DNA of 64,000 nucleotides from Pandoraea terrigena (GTDB taxonomy: Bacteria; Pseudomonadota; Gammaproteobacteria; Burkholderiales; Burkholderiaceae). Shown piece after piece: positions 40,387 through 53,566 of the stretch (the stretch's first letter is position 1; each line of letters opens with the position of its first letter). The notes below the pieces were generated by a model, which ran no database searches, was not told where the DNA came from, and saw only the letters and a program-made list of their open reading frames with translations. The DNA lies in contig NZ_CABPRU010000007.1 in the NCBI RefSeq assembly GCF_902459705.1, positions 1 to 64,000 on the forward strand, in the 5' to 3' direction. Made by a program: the position numbers and the translations under genes.

Positions 40387-41235
40387 CTAGAACTTGTAGC
40401 CGAGCGATACGAAGGTGACAATCGGGTTCAGTTTGATCACCGCATCGGAGGAGGAGAGCACTGTTCCGTCCTGCGCCTTGATCTTGATATTCGCGGTGGT
40501 CTTGAGAGGGACGTACGAAACGGAGGCACTCGCGACCCAATGCTTGTCGAAGGCATAGGAAAGACCGGCATTGAAAACCGGTTGCCACGACGCCGACGAT
40601 TTCGCTTCAACGGTGGTCGGTCCGTTATGTCCGGAAGTAAACGCGAGCACACTGCCGAAATTCTGATTCAGCGCCGCTTCGAAGTTCGGATTGAGATTGA
40701 CGTTCGTGAAGAACGTATAACTCACGCCGATCCCCAGAAAGGGACGCCAGGTGGAATTGGCCTGTCCGAAGTAATACTGGAATACGAGCGCCGGACTCCA
40801 TTGACGAACGCTCTGCACGATCGGATTGTTTTGCGACGCACCAAGGTCGATACTCGTGAGCGCGCCGGCCAGTCCCGGCGGTGCGATCACGCCTTGTCCG
40901 GTAAGCTTGAACTTGGCCGGAATGCCGGCGACGGTCTGCACGGCAATGTTGTCGGTGACAAAGTGGGTGATGACCAGGCCAAGCGTGTCGGCGTTACTGA
41001 CCTTCGCGCCGCTCCCGGGTGAGGTGAAGCTCGACGGCACGAGGCTTGGGGTGAGCCCCTCCTGCGTGACGCTGGTGGTCATCGGTTTGCTGGAGTCTTG
41101 CGGCGCGATGTGAAACCATCCGAGATTGACGACGTTGTCACCGGCTTGTTGTGCACTGGCGGGGGTGGATGCCAGGGAAATGCAGAATCCGAGCGCGCAC
41201 AGGCACGCCGCGGACCGATAGGTCCGAGTTGTCAT
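40387..41235 (-). CDS. OmpW family outer-membrane protein, copy 2
   Basis: Paralogue of the adjacent gene, 282 residues. After the signal peptide (ending TPASA) it also reads QQAGDNVVNLGWFHIAPQ, then IAVQTVAGIPAKFKLTGQG, LVFQYYFGQANSTWRPFLGIGVSY, DKHWVASASVSYVPL, ending FVSLGYKF. The extra 30 or so residues lie mainly in loops. Each copy has its own terminator, so they can be regulated apart. Confidence 0.92.
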   Translation of the reverse strand: MTTRTYRSAACLCALGFCISLASTPASAQQAGDNVVNLGWFHIAPQDSSKPMTTSVTQEGLTPSLVPSSFTSPGSGAKVSNADTLGLVITHFVTDNIAVQTVAGIPAKFKLTGQGVIAPPGLAGALTSIDLGASQNNPIVQSVRQWSPALVFQYYFGQANSTWRPFLGIGVSYTFFTNVNLNPNFEAALNQNFGSVLAFTSGHNGPTTVEAKSSASWQPVFNAGLSYAFDKHWVASASVSYVPLKTTANIKIKAQDGTVLSSSDAVIKLNPIVTFVSLGYKF

Positions 41236-41433
41236 TTGTCTATCCTCCCAAGATTATTTATTTATTTTTCGATGCATTATGCACTTGGGATTTCACTGCG
41301 CAATCGTCGGATCTAGAGTTTTTGTACGAATCAACGGGGTTTGGCTAGATATCAGTATTTAAAGAGGTTTTTGATAACGAAACCCTCTCGATCATCGTGA
41401 TATCGAGCTTTAAAGAATTACATTTGAATCCGC
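41236..41433. other. AT-rich divergent region, ompW-2 / transposase
   Basis: Much lower GC than the neighbours. Short inverted repeats are seen (CTCGAT/ATCGAG at about 41383-41405; AGAGGTTT near AAACCCTCT). Probably the upstream flank of the transposase module plus the ompW-2 promoter. Confidence 0.5.
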
Positions 41434-42135
41434 ATGGCCCGATTACCTCGACTTTTCATTCCACGCCAGCCGCAGCACGTGATTCTGCGCGGCAATAACC
41501 GGCAGGCGATCTTCGTCGATGACGAGGATCGGCGCGTATTTCACGACCGGCTTCGCGATGCCGCGCGCGCCAACGGACTGGCGATTCACGCCTGGTGCAT
41601 GATGCCGAACCATCTGCATCTGGTCGCGACGCCCTCGGACGAGCGCAGCCTCCCGGCCACATTGCAGGCCGTCGGGCGCTACTACGTCCTGTATTTCAAC
41701 CGGCGTCACCAGCGTACCGGCACCCTGTGGGAGGGGCGGTATCGCGCCACGGTCATCGAGGCCGAGCACTATCTGCTGCTGGCCAGCCGGTACGTCGAGC
41801 TCAATCCGGTGCGCGCGGGTCTGGTGGATGCTCCCGGGAGCTACGTGTGGTCGAGTTACAACCATCACGTCGGCCTTACCGTCGACACCCTGGTGACGGA
41901 CCATGCGCTGTACTGGGCGCTCGGCAATACGCCGTTCGAGCGTCAGCGTGCCTACGCGGAAGGGTTCTCGGTTCCGCTGCCGGCCTCTGAAGTCGACGCA
42001 TTGCGTACAGCAACGCAGAAGGGATGGCTACTCGGCGGGCCCGATTATCAGGCGCGCATGTCGCTCGCGGCCAACCGGCGCGTGAGTCCGCTCACCCGCG
42101 GGCGTCCGCGCAAAGTGCTCTCCAACGCCCTCTGA
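41434..42135 (+). mobile_element. REP-associated tyrosine transposase (RAYT, Y1 family)
   Basis: HUH single-strand nuclease of the TnpA-REP class. 233 residues: MARLPRLFIPRQPQHVILRG, the HxH metal site in MPNHLHLVATP, and a tyrosine-rich helix GRYYVLYFNRRHQRTGTLWEGRYRAT with the catalytic Tyr candidate. The C-terminal extension (LSLAANRRVSPLTRGRPRK region) is usual. These genes are normally single, domesticated copies that act on REP-like repeats. AT-rich flanks and two direct repeats 93-160 bp downstream fit a small inserted module. Confidence 0.9.
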
Positions 42136-42227
42136 CGACGCGGGTAACCGGCCGGTCCCGATCTTCCAGGCGTCCATAGGTACTTGAAATCACTAAATTT
42201 TCGATGGGCATTCGCCGACCGATTATT

Positions 42228-42294
42228 ATCTGACCCTATTAAAAACAAGCCTTCTTTTGGTGCGGTTTTTAATTAGAATCTGACCCTATTAAAA
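42228..42294 (+). repeat. Two 17-bp direct repeats, ATCTGACCCTATTAAAA
   Basis: Perfect copies at 42228-42244 and 42278-42294, 50 bp apart, in AT-rich DNA just behind the transposase gene. They are candidate recognition or insertion-end sequences of the RAYT module. Confidence 0.85.
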
Positions 42295-42298
42295 TACT

Positions 42299-42327
42299 TT
42301 GTCATTGTGAATTTCATGGCGTATATT
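42299..42327 (+). promoter_or_regulatory. Sigma-70 promoter of gltBD
   Basis: TTGTCA (42299-42304), 17-bp spacer, TATATT (42322-42327). The -35 begins 5 bp after the second direct repeat. Confidence 0.7.
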
Positions 42328-42513
42328 CCAACTTCGGCCGATTGGTGCGATGCGCAAAAGCGTGCGCGCTGAGTTGGCCCCCTGTGGCGACGCCCAAGAA
42401 TGAACTTCGACGCGCGCGAATCCGCAGCCCCGGCCCACCCGGCCACCCCCACTTAACCCGGTCGACCGCGACGAGCATGCGCGCGGCGACCTCGCCAAGA
42501 GACGGTGTAACTC

Positions 42514-47247
<4,734 letters not shown>

Positions 47248-47343
47248 TACCGCTTGCGCGGCAACGCCACGGGGTGAGGGCCCCGATGGCGTGCCGCGCG
47301 CGGGTGAGGCACGGTAACCACAAAACTTTTCGACTGAAGAAAC

Positions 47344-48810
47344 ATGGGCAAGGTCACAGGTTTTCTCGAATTCGAGCGCCAGGGCGAGTCTTACGAAGCA
47401 CCGCTGGCACGCGTGAAGCACTACAAGGAGTTCGTGCTCGCGCTCTCCGACGATCAGGCAAAGGTGCAAGGCGCACGCTGCATGGACTGCGGCATTCCGT
47501 TCTGCAACAACGGCTGCCCGGTCAACAACATCATTCCGGACTTCAACGACCTGGTGTATCGCCAGGACTGGAAGTCGGCCATCTCGGTGCTGCACTCGAC
47601 GAACAACTTCCCCGAGTTCACGGGCCGTATCTGTCCGGCGCCGTGTGAAGCCGCCTGCACGCTGAACATCAACAGCGACGCGGTGGGGATCAAATCGATC
47701 GAACACGCGATCATCGACAAGGCGTGGAGCGAAGGCTGGGTCGAGCCGCTGCCTGCGAAGCACAAGACCGGCAAGACGGTCGCCGTGGTCGGCTCCGGCC
47801 CGGCGGGCATGGCCGTGGCGCAGCAACTGGCGCGCGTCGGTCACGACGTCACCGTGTTCGAAAAGAACGACCGTGTGGGCGGCCTGCTGCGCTATGGCAT
47901 TCCCGACTTCAAGCTGGAAAAGTGGCTGATCGATCGCCGTATGCGCCAGATGGAAGCGGAGGGCGTGACATTCCGCACCGGTGTCTACGTCGGCAAGGAC
48001 GCGCCGGAAGCACACGTCAACAACTTCTCCAGGGAGACGATCTCGCCGGAGCAGTTGCAGACGCAGTTCGACGCCGTGGTGATCGCGGGCGGTGCAGAGC
48101 AGCCGCGCGATCTTCCGGTGCCGGGTCGCGAGCTGGAAGGCATCCATTTCGCGATGGAATTCCTGCCGCAGCAAAACAAGGTCAATGCGGGCGACAAGCT
48201 GGCCAACCAACTGTTGGCCACGGGCAAGCACGTGATCGTGATCGGCGGTGGCGATACCGGCTCCGATTGCGTGGGTACGTCGAACCGTCACGAGGCAAAG
48301 AGCGTGACCCAGTTCGAACTGCTGCCGCAGCCGCCCGAGCAGGAAAACAAACCGATGGTGTGGCCGTACTGGCCGACCAAGCTGCGCACGTCGTCGAGCC
48401 ACGAAGAGGGGTGCGAGCGCGACTGGTCGGTCGCGACCAAGCGCTTCGAAGGCAAGAACGGCAAGGTCGAGAAGCTGATCGCCGTGCGTCTCGAATGGAA
48501 GGACGGCAAGATGCTGGAAGTGCCGGGCTCGGAGTTCGAACTCAAGGCCGATCTGGTCCTGCTCGCCATGGGCTTCGTGTCGCCGTTGCAGACCGTGCTC
48601 GACGCGTTCGGCGTGGACAAGGATGCGCGCGGCAACGTGCGTGCCTCGACCGAAGGCGAGCGTGCCTATACGACAAACTTGCCGAAGGTGTTTGCGGCCG
48701 GTGACGTGCGTCGCGGTCAGTCGCTGGTGGTGTGGGCGATTCGCGAAGGCCGTCAGTGTGCCCGAGCGGTCGACGAGTTCCTGATGGGCTACTCGGAATT
48801 GCCGCGCTGA
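47344..48810 (+). CDS. gltD: Glutamate synthase (NADPH), small subunit
   Basis: FAD flavoprotein that passes electrons from NADPH to GltB. 488 residues. N-terminal Fe-S cysteines in [17 protein letters not shown] and [12 protein letters not shown]-binding [18 protein letters not shown] at about residue 140; NADPH-binding [35 protein letters not shown]-type second FAD motif near the end. Operon partner of gltB. Confidence 0.97.
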   Translation: MGKVTGFLEFERQGESYEAPLARVKHYKEFVLALSDDQAKVQGARCMDCGIPFCNNGCPVNNIIPDFNDLVYRQDWKSAISVLHSTNNFPEFTGRICPAPCEAACTLNINSDAVGIKSIEHAIIDKAWSEGWVEPLPAKHKTGKTVAVVGSGPAGMAVAQQLARVGHDVTVFEKNDRVGGLLRYGIPDFKLEKWLIDRRMRQMEAEGVTFRTGVYVGKDAPEAHVNNFSRETISPEQLQTQFDAVVIAGGAEQPRDLPVPGRELEGIHFAMEFLPQQNKVNAGDKLANQLLATGKHVIVIGGGDTGSDCVGTSNRHEAKSVTQFELLPQPPEQENKPMVWPYWPTKLRTSSSHEEGCERDWSVATKRFEGKNGKVEKLIAVRLEWKDGKMLEVPGSEFELKADLVLLAMGFVSPLQTVLDAFGVDKDARGNVRASTEGERAYTTNLPKVFAAGDVRRGQSLVVWAIREGRQCARAVDEFLMGYSELPR

Positions 48811-48924
48811 GCCATGCCGACGCGTGTTTCATGCGAGAGCGTCAAGGGGTAACACCTGCCAAAACCACAAATACGGGGTTGAGAGGAGGGGCGCGGAGGT
48901 AGACCTTCGCGTTACCGTGAAGAA

Positions 48925-48958
48925 ACCGTCCGGACGGCAACGTCCGGGCGGTTTTTTC
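48925..48958 (+). terminator. Strong intrinsic terminator of gltBD
   Basis: A 13-bp stem (48925-48937 with 48942-48954, one G-U pair), loop GCAA and a T6 run. Confidence 0.92.
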
Positions 48959-49102
48959 TTGCCCGAACGTCGCCCGTGTAGCGCCCGATGCCGCTGTCTG
49001 GGCGGCATGCAATAGACGAGGGAGCGCGCTGAATCGCGAAATATAAGATGTCATATGACAAGAGCGAGTTTGCGCTGATGACCTGCTGAGAAATGCTTAT
49101 GC

Positions 49103-49120
49103 TATTGGTAAGTGCCAATA
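49103..49120. promoter_or_regulatory. Candidate GntR-type operator
   Basis: TATTGGTAAGTGCCAATA: perfect 6-bp arms, resembling the TTGGT...CCAA operators bound by FadR/FCD-class GntR regulators (PdhR, LldR, ExuR/UxuR). No regulator gene is in the window, so the link is inference. Confidence 0.4.
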
Positions 49121-49187
49121 TACATGGGTGTTTGTGTCGTCTGGATGCATCGTGAGAAGTGCCGGGGAATCTCCGTCAATCGGGCAA

Positions 49188-49223
49188 ATGACGATTGTCA
49201 TCGTACATCTTCTGGCGTAGGAT
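49188..49223 (+). promoter_or_regulatory. Promoter with palindrome overlapping the -35 element
   Basis: TTGTCA (49195-49200), 17-bp spacer, TAGGAT (49218-49223). The palindrome ATGACGAT-TGTC-ATCGT(A)CAT at 49188-49208 covers the -35, a layout expected for repression. Transcription would start near 49230 and read into the 49280 ORF and the uronate dehydrogenase gene. Confidence 0.55.
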
Positions 49224-49279
49224 GCCTCTCCGTGCGGGCGATAGGCTCGCGATAAGAGCGTCGACGAAGCGAGACACGC

Positions 49280-49567
49280 ATGATGGCATTGAAGATTAAA
49301 GGCCTGCGTTGGCGGATGATCGGCCGGCTGACGCAGGGCACCGTCATGAGCGACCTTGCGCGCGGCTCGCTGGCAATTGCCGCGCCCACGGAAATGAAGG
49401 GCCCGCGCATTTCCACGCAGCCATATGGCTGGATCTCCGGCGCCGTCACGTCGCGACTGGGAACAGGCGCGCGTGATCGCAGGCGCTCTCGATGGCGGTG
49501 CGCCGCCAGTTTTGTGGTGGCGACGCATCGTCGCGTGCATTGCGATCTACTGATGAACAAGGAGTGA
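49280..49567 (+). pseudogene. Unrecognised 95-codon ORF, possibly decayed or frameshifted
   Basis: Starts MMALKIKGLRWRMIGRL and keeps GC-rich, gene-like codons to about 49455 (STQPYGWISGAVTSR). The rest of the frame is an Arg/Ser-rich string with poorer codons. In the +1 frame from 49425 to 49553 the reading is more gene-like (SRRDWEQARVIAGALDGGAPP). A frameshift near 49450 would explain both. It ends 1 bp before the uronate dehydrogenase ATG, whose SD lies inside it. I do not recognise the protein; it may equally be non-coding leader. Confidence 0.3.
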
Positions 49568-49568
49568 T

Positions 49569-50393
49569 ATGACCCAGACATCCGGCAAACCCTTCCGCCG
49601 TCTGCTGCTGACCGGCGCAGCGGGCAATCTTGGCAAACAACTGCGTGGCAAGCTCGCCGAGTGGGCGGATATCGTGCGCGTGAGCGACATCGTTCCGCTC
49701 ACGGCCGACGCGCCACACGAAGAGGCCATGCAGGTCGATCTGGCGGATCGCGCGGCCGTACACGCGTTGCTCGAAGGCGTCGATGCGTTGGTGCACCTGG
49801 GCGGCATCTCCGTCGAAGCACCGTTCGACGACATCATGCAAGCGAATATTCTCGGCATGTACAACGTCTACAGTGCGGCGCAAAAGCAGGGGGTGAAGCG
49901 CATCGTCTACGCCAGTTCGAACCACGCGGTCGGTTTTCATCCCGTGACGGAAGTGCTCGATGTCGACGCGCCGCACCGTCCGGACAGCATGTATGGCATC
50001 TCGAAATGCTTCGGCGAAGACCTGTCGCGCTACTACTTCGATCGCTTCGGTCTGGAGACCGTGTGCCTGCGCATCGGCTCGTCGTTCGAGCAGCCGAAGA
50101 ACCTGCGCATGATGGTGACGTACCTGAGTTATCGCGACTTCGTCGAACTCGTGCGCTGCTCGCTGTTCACGAATCGCGTGGGCCATGCCGTCGTCTATGG
50201 TGTGTCGAACAACCCGACGCTGTGGGTCGACAACACGAAGGCGGCTTTTCTCGGCTTCCGTGCGCAAGACAGCTCGGCTGAATTCGCCGGCCTGTTCCCG
50301 TTGCAGGCGCCCGATGCGCGCATGGACGATGTGACGCAGCGCTACCAGGGCGGGCCGTTCGTCCTGTTGGGGCCGATGGAACCCACGGCATGA
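49569..50393 (+). CDS. udh: Uronate dehydrogenase (NAD-dependent epimerase/dehydratase family)
   Basis: Extended-SDR enzyme that oxidises D-glucuronate or D-galacturonate to the aldarolactone. 274 residues: nucleotide-binding LLLTGAAGNLGKQLR, VDALVHLGGISVEAPFDDI, YASSNHAVGFH, and the catalytic YxxxK in DSMYGISKCFGEDLSRYYFD, RIGSSFEQPKNLRMM. The whole pattern follows known Udh proteins closely. SD AAGGAG. The downstream lactonase gene overlaps by 4 bp (ATGA), so product and next enzyme match. Confidence 0.9.
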   Translation: MTQTSGKPFRRLLLTGAAGNLGKQLRGKLAEWADIVRVSDIVPLTADAPHEEAMQVDLADRAAVHALLEGVDALVHLGGISVEAPFDDIMQANILGMYNVYSAAQKQGVKRIVYASSNHAVGFHPVTEVLDVDAPHRPDSMYGISKCFGEDLSRYYFDRFGLETVCLRIGSSFEQPKNLRMMVTYLSYRDFVELVRCSLFTNRVGHAVVYGVSNNPTLWVDNTKAAFLGFRAQDSSAEFAGLFPLQAPDARMDDVTQRYQGGPFVLLGPMEPTA

Positions 50394-51352
50394 CGGTGTC
50401 GATCGAACGGCTTGAGCCATCGCGGCAGGCGCCGCACGCTGTCGGCGAAAGCCCGTTGTGGCGAGCCGACGAGCAGGCGCTCTATTGGGTGGACATTCCC
50501 GCAAAGCAACTGCATCGCGCGACGCCTGCCGACGGCGAGCACCGCCAATGGACATTCCCCGAGCAGATCGCGTGCTTTGCTTTCGACGCCGCCGGCACGT
50601 TGCTGGCGGGTTGCGAAACCGGGCTGTTTGCGGCGCGGTTGGGGCCGCCGGGTGCACTTGCGGCGGTCGATTGGCAACGACTGGCCGCGCCGGTCTTCCC
50701 GCTGCCGGGCATGCGCTTCAACGACGGGCGCTGCGATCGTCAGGGCCGCTTCTGGGCGGGCACGATGGTGCAGGATATGTCGCTCGCGAGCGACGCGGGC
50801 GCGCTCTTTTGCTTCGACGCGCAGGGCCGTCTGTCCGCGCCACGGGTCAAGGGCCTGGTGACGCAGAATGGCCTGGGCTTCTCGCCGGACAGCCGAACGA
50901 TGTACCTGAGCGATTCGCATCCGACGCGCCGTCGCGTGTGGGCGTTCGACTTCGACGCCGACAGCGGCGCGATCGGCGCGCAGCGATTATTCGTCGACAT
51001 GAATGACTATCCCGGCCGCCCGGACGGCGCGGCCGTCGATGCCGACGGCGCCTACTGGACGTGCGCCAACGACGGCAGCCGCCTGCTGCGCTTCACGCCC
51101 GCGGGCGTGCTGGACCGCGAGATCCTGTTGCCGGTGTCGAAGCCGTCGATGTGCGCGTTCGGCGGGCGCGACTTCGACACGTTGTTCGTCACGTCGATTC
51201 GTCCGGCGGCCGGCGCGACCGAACACGACGGCCACGTGTTTGCCGTGCGTTGCGGCGTGCAGGGATTGCCGGAGGCGCCTTATGCCGGTTCGGTGAGCGA
51301 CTTGCCGCGTGTCTCGGGCAGCAGCAGCGCGCACACCACGACGAGCAGGTAG
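50390..51352 (+). CDS. SMP-30/gluconolactonase family lactonase, probably aldarolactone-specific
   Basis: Six-bladed beta-propeller hydrolase. 320 residues with GESPLWRADEQALYWVDI (metal Glu), RFNDGRCDRQGRFWAGTM, NGLGFSPDSRTMYLSDSH and the metal Asp in GRPDGAAVDADGAYW. Translationally coupled to the uronate dehydrogenase, it probably opens the galactaro- or glucarolactone made there. The last 20 or so residues (SDLPRVSGSSSAHTTTSR) are read through the antisense end of the MFS gene (73-bp overlap) and look like a readthrough tail. Confidence 0.88.
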   Translation: MTVSIERLEPSRQAPHAVGESPLWRADEQALYWVDIPAKQLHRATPADGEHRQWTFPEQIACFAFDAAGTLLAGCETGLFAARLGPPGALAAVDWQRLAAPVFPLPGMRFNDGRCDRQGRFWAGTMVQDMSLASDAGALFCFDAQGRLSAPRVKGLVTQNGLGFSPDSRTMYLSDSHPTRRRVWAFDFDADSGAIGAQRLFVDMNDYPGRPDGAAVDADGAYWTCANDGSRLLRFTPAGVLDREILLPVSKPSMCAFGGRDFDTLFVTSIRPAAGATEHDGHVFAVRCGVQGLPEAPYAGSVSDLPRVSGSSSAHTTTSR

Positions 51353-52530
51353 CCGCCGCCCGCGATCAGGCCGATGGCCTTCACGAGCGAGCCGGTCTGC
51401 GCGAGCATGCCGACGGCGATGGGGAAGAATGAACCGATACCGCGTCCCAGGTTGTAGCAGAAGCCTTGTCCGGAACCCCGTATGTGGTTCGGATACAGCT
51501 CTGTCAGATACGCGCCGATGCCCGCGAAAATGCCTTGCACGACGATGCCGAGCGGGAAGCCGAGCAGCAACATCGCGCCATCGGTGATCGGCAGCATCGT
51601 ATAGACCATGCCGAGCGCGAACGAAGCGGCGGCGAAGAAGACGAATGCGGCGCGCCGTCCGACCTTGTCCGAGAGTATCGCGCCGACGATGTAGCCCACG
51701 AATGAGCCGATGATCAGCACGATCAGGTAGGCGCTCGTGTTGAACACCGAGAGTCCGCGCACCGTCTTCAGGTAGGTCGGCAACCATGTGGTGATCGCGT
51801 AGTAGCCGCCAAGCATGCCGGAGCACAGCAGGCTGCCGAGGATCGTGGTCTTCAGATGCTCGGGCGCGAAGATCTGCGTGAAATTGCCGTGCAGTTGGCC
51901 CTCGGCGACCTTGCGGCGGGTCTGCGTGAAGATCTCCGGGTCAGACACGTTACGACGCACGTACGTGATCCACAGCGCGGGCACGATGCCGATCCAGAAG
52001 CACGCGCGCCATGCGGTGCCTTCGTCGAGCACGGCAAAGAAGAACCAGTAGAGCAGTGCCGCTGCGGCCCAGCCGACCGACCAACTACTCTGCACCGTGC
52101 CGACCGCCTTGGCGCGATGCTGCGGCGAGCGGATCATCTCGCCCATCATCATCGTGACGACCGTCCATTCGCCGCCGAAGCCGATGCCCTGCAACGTGCG
52201 TGTGATGAGCAACTGCCAGAACGAGTGGGTGAAGCCCGAGAGGAACGTGAACAGGCAGAACGTCGCAATCGTCCATTGCAGCACGCGCACGCGACCGAAG
52301 CGATCCGCAAGAATGCCCGCGAGCCATCCGCCGGCGGCCGATGAGATGAGCGAACTGGTTGCGATCATGCCCGCTTCGCCCTTCGTCATCCCCCATGCGG
52401 CAATGAGCGTGGGAATCAGGAACGAATAGATCATGAAGTCGAACGCGTCGACGGCGTAGCCGCCGAAGCCCGCATACAGGGCCTTGCGTTCTTTCGTGTT
52501 GAGTTCATTGAACCAGGAAAAGAATGCCAT
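51280..52530 (-). CDS. MFS transporter, sugar-acid/aromatic-acid:H+ symporter type
   Basis: 416 residues from MAFFSWFNELNTKERKALYAG, 12 predicted helices. Motif A-like GWLAGILADRFGRVRVLQW between helices 2 and 3, RTLQGIGFGGEWTVVTMMMGE in helices 4-5, and a second GRR loop (GAILSDKVGRRAAF). The sequence is of the metabolite:H+ symporter group (shikimate, sialate, benzoate carriers). The neighbours suggest a uronate or aldarate substrate. Convergent overlap of 73 bp with the lactonase gene. Confidence 0.85.
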   Translation of the reverse strand: MAFFSWFNELNTKERKALYAGFGGYAVDAFDFMIYSFLIPTLIAAWGMTKGEAGMIATSSLISSAAGGWLAGILADRFGRVRVLQWTIATFCLFTFLSGFTHSFWQLLITRTLQGIGFGGEWTVVTMMMGEMIRSPQHRAKAVGTVQSSWSVGWAAAALLYWFFFAVLDEGTAWRACFWIGIVPALWITYVRRNVSDPEIFTQTRRKVAEGQLHGNFTQIFAPEHLKTTILGSLLCSGMLGGYYAITTWLPTYLKTVRGLSVFNTSAYLIVLIIGSFVGYIVGAILSDKVGRRAAFVFFAAASFALGMVYTMLPITDGAMLLLGFPLGIVVQGIFAGIGAYLTELYPNHIRGSGQGFCYNLGRGIGSFFPIAVGMLAQTGSLVKAIGLIAGGGYLLVVVCALLLPETRGKSLTEPA

Positions 52531-52635
52531 GAAGACTCCTCGGTGGATCGTGTGCTTGCCATGATGTGACGCGTGGCTTTTTCTTGTGCGAAGCACAGGT
52601 CGGAGCGCGGTTCGGCGTCGGGTGCAGCGTTGGGT

Positions 52636-53427
52636 TCAGAGGGTTAGGCCGCCGTCGACATGAATCACCTGTCCGGTGATCTGCCGCGCGTGCGGGCCGA
52701 GCAGAAACTCGGCGAGTGCGGCGATGTCGTCGGGCTCGCCGAGACGGCCCGTCGGCGTGGCATCTGCGGCGCGTTGCCAGGCGGCAGGGTCGATGGCCGA
52801 ATGGCCGCCGTCCTTGCGCGTATAGCCGGGCGCGATGCAATTGACCGTCACGCCCGCGCGGGCATACTCGGCGGCGGCGCTCCTGGCGAGCGCTTCGATC
52901 GCGGCTTTGGCGGCGGCGGTTGCGGGAAAGCCGGGGGCATTCGGCGCGAAGCGATGCGCCACGAACGAGCTGACGGCAACCACGCCAGCCTGCGACGAGC
53001 GCTGCAGATCAGGTAGCACACCGCGCAGGAGGGCGGCGAATGCAACAGGCATCGCCGCGAGCGTGTGGGCGAAGGTTGTGTCGTCGATGTCCGCCAGACT
53101 TTGCCGTGTGGCGAACCCCGCGTTGCTCACGAGTTGATCGATGGGGCCGAACGCGAGGTGCGCGGCGTCGATCAGCCGCGTGGCGGCCGATGTCTCGGAG
53201 AGATCGCCGAACCAGATGGCGCACTCGGCGCCAGACGCCTCGCACGCGCGTTGCACCTCAGTCAGTCGCGCCCGGCTTGCGTCGGATGCACCACGGGTAT
53301 GCAGGAGCAGGCGCGTATCGGGAGAGGAAAGCCGGCGCGCGATGGCCGCGCCGATGCCCGACGCGGCGCCGGTGACGACGATGGTGCGTCCGCCGCGAGG
53401 GGCGCACGGGGAGGCGGGGAGGGTCAC
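52636..53427 (-). CDS. SDR family oxidoreductase lacking the catalytic tyrosine
   Basis: 263 residues, Rossmann fold: TGAASGIGAAIARRL (cofactor), NAG motif in VSNAGFATRQS, VAVSSFVAHRFAPNAPG with Ser153/154. Where classical SDRs have YxxxK this one has TAAAK (Thr170, Lys174). The C-terminus ITGQVIHVDGGLTL is typical. It is likely an oxidoreductase by descent, but the missing Tyr suggests weakened, changed or lost catalysis. Substrate unknown. Same strand as the MFS gene, 105 bp upstream of it. Confidence 0.85.
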   Translation of the reverse strand: MTLPASPCAPRGGRTIVVTGAASGIGAAIARRLSSPDTRLLLHTRGASDASRARLTEVQRACEASGAECAIWFGDLSETSAATRLIDAAHLAFGPIDQLVSNAGFATRQSLADIDDTTFAHTLAAMPVAFAALLRGVLPDLQRSSQAGVVAVSSFVAHRFAPNAPGFPATAAAKAAIEALARSAAAEYARAGVTVNCIAPGYTRKDGGHSAIDPAAWQRAADATPTGRLGEPDDIAALAEFLLGPHARQITGQVIHVDGGLTL

Positions 53428-53566
53428 GATGAGCCCGGCAGTTGAAAAAGTTAGGGATGCACGTGATTATGCCAAACCCATCGCTTGCCGGGACACGCGC
53501 GTCAATATTATTCAGGACGTGAACGATTTGGCACGCGCGGCCCTTGAATCGCGCTTGATCTGGCCC

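Larger units (their letters stand above)
42136..42513 (+). other. 378-bp region between transposase and gltB
   Basis: Contains the transposase downstream flank with two direct repeats (42228-42244, 42278-42294), then the gltB promoter at 42299-42327 and about 180 bp of untranslated leader. No gene seen. Confidence 0.6.
48811..49279. other. 469-bp intergenic region between gltD and the uronate genes
   Basis: Contains the gltD terminator (48925-48958), an inverted repeat TATTGG-TAAGTG-CCAATA (49103-49120) and a promoter with an overlapping palindrome (49188-49223). No gene recognised. Confidence 0.6.

Noticed and set aside
41434-42294. Complete insertion sequence with terminal inverted repeats
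   Set aside because: No terminal inverted repeats or target duplication bracket the gene. RAYT genes normally lack them, so it is called a domesticated transposase.
49446-50657. Minus-strand frame of 403 codons opposite the uronate dehydrogenase
   Set aside because: Shadow of udh and the lactonase; no motif, while both plus-strand genes have clear catalytic residues and SD.
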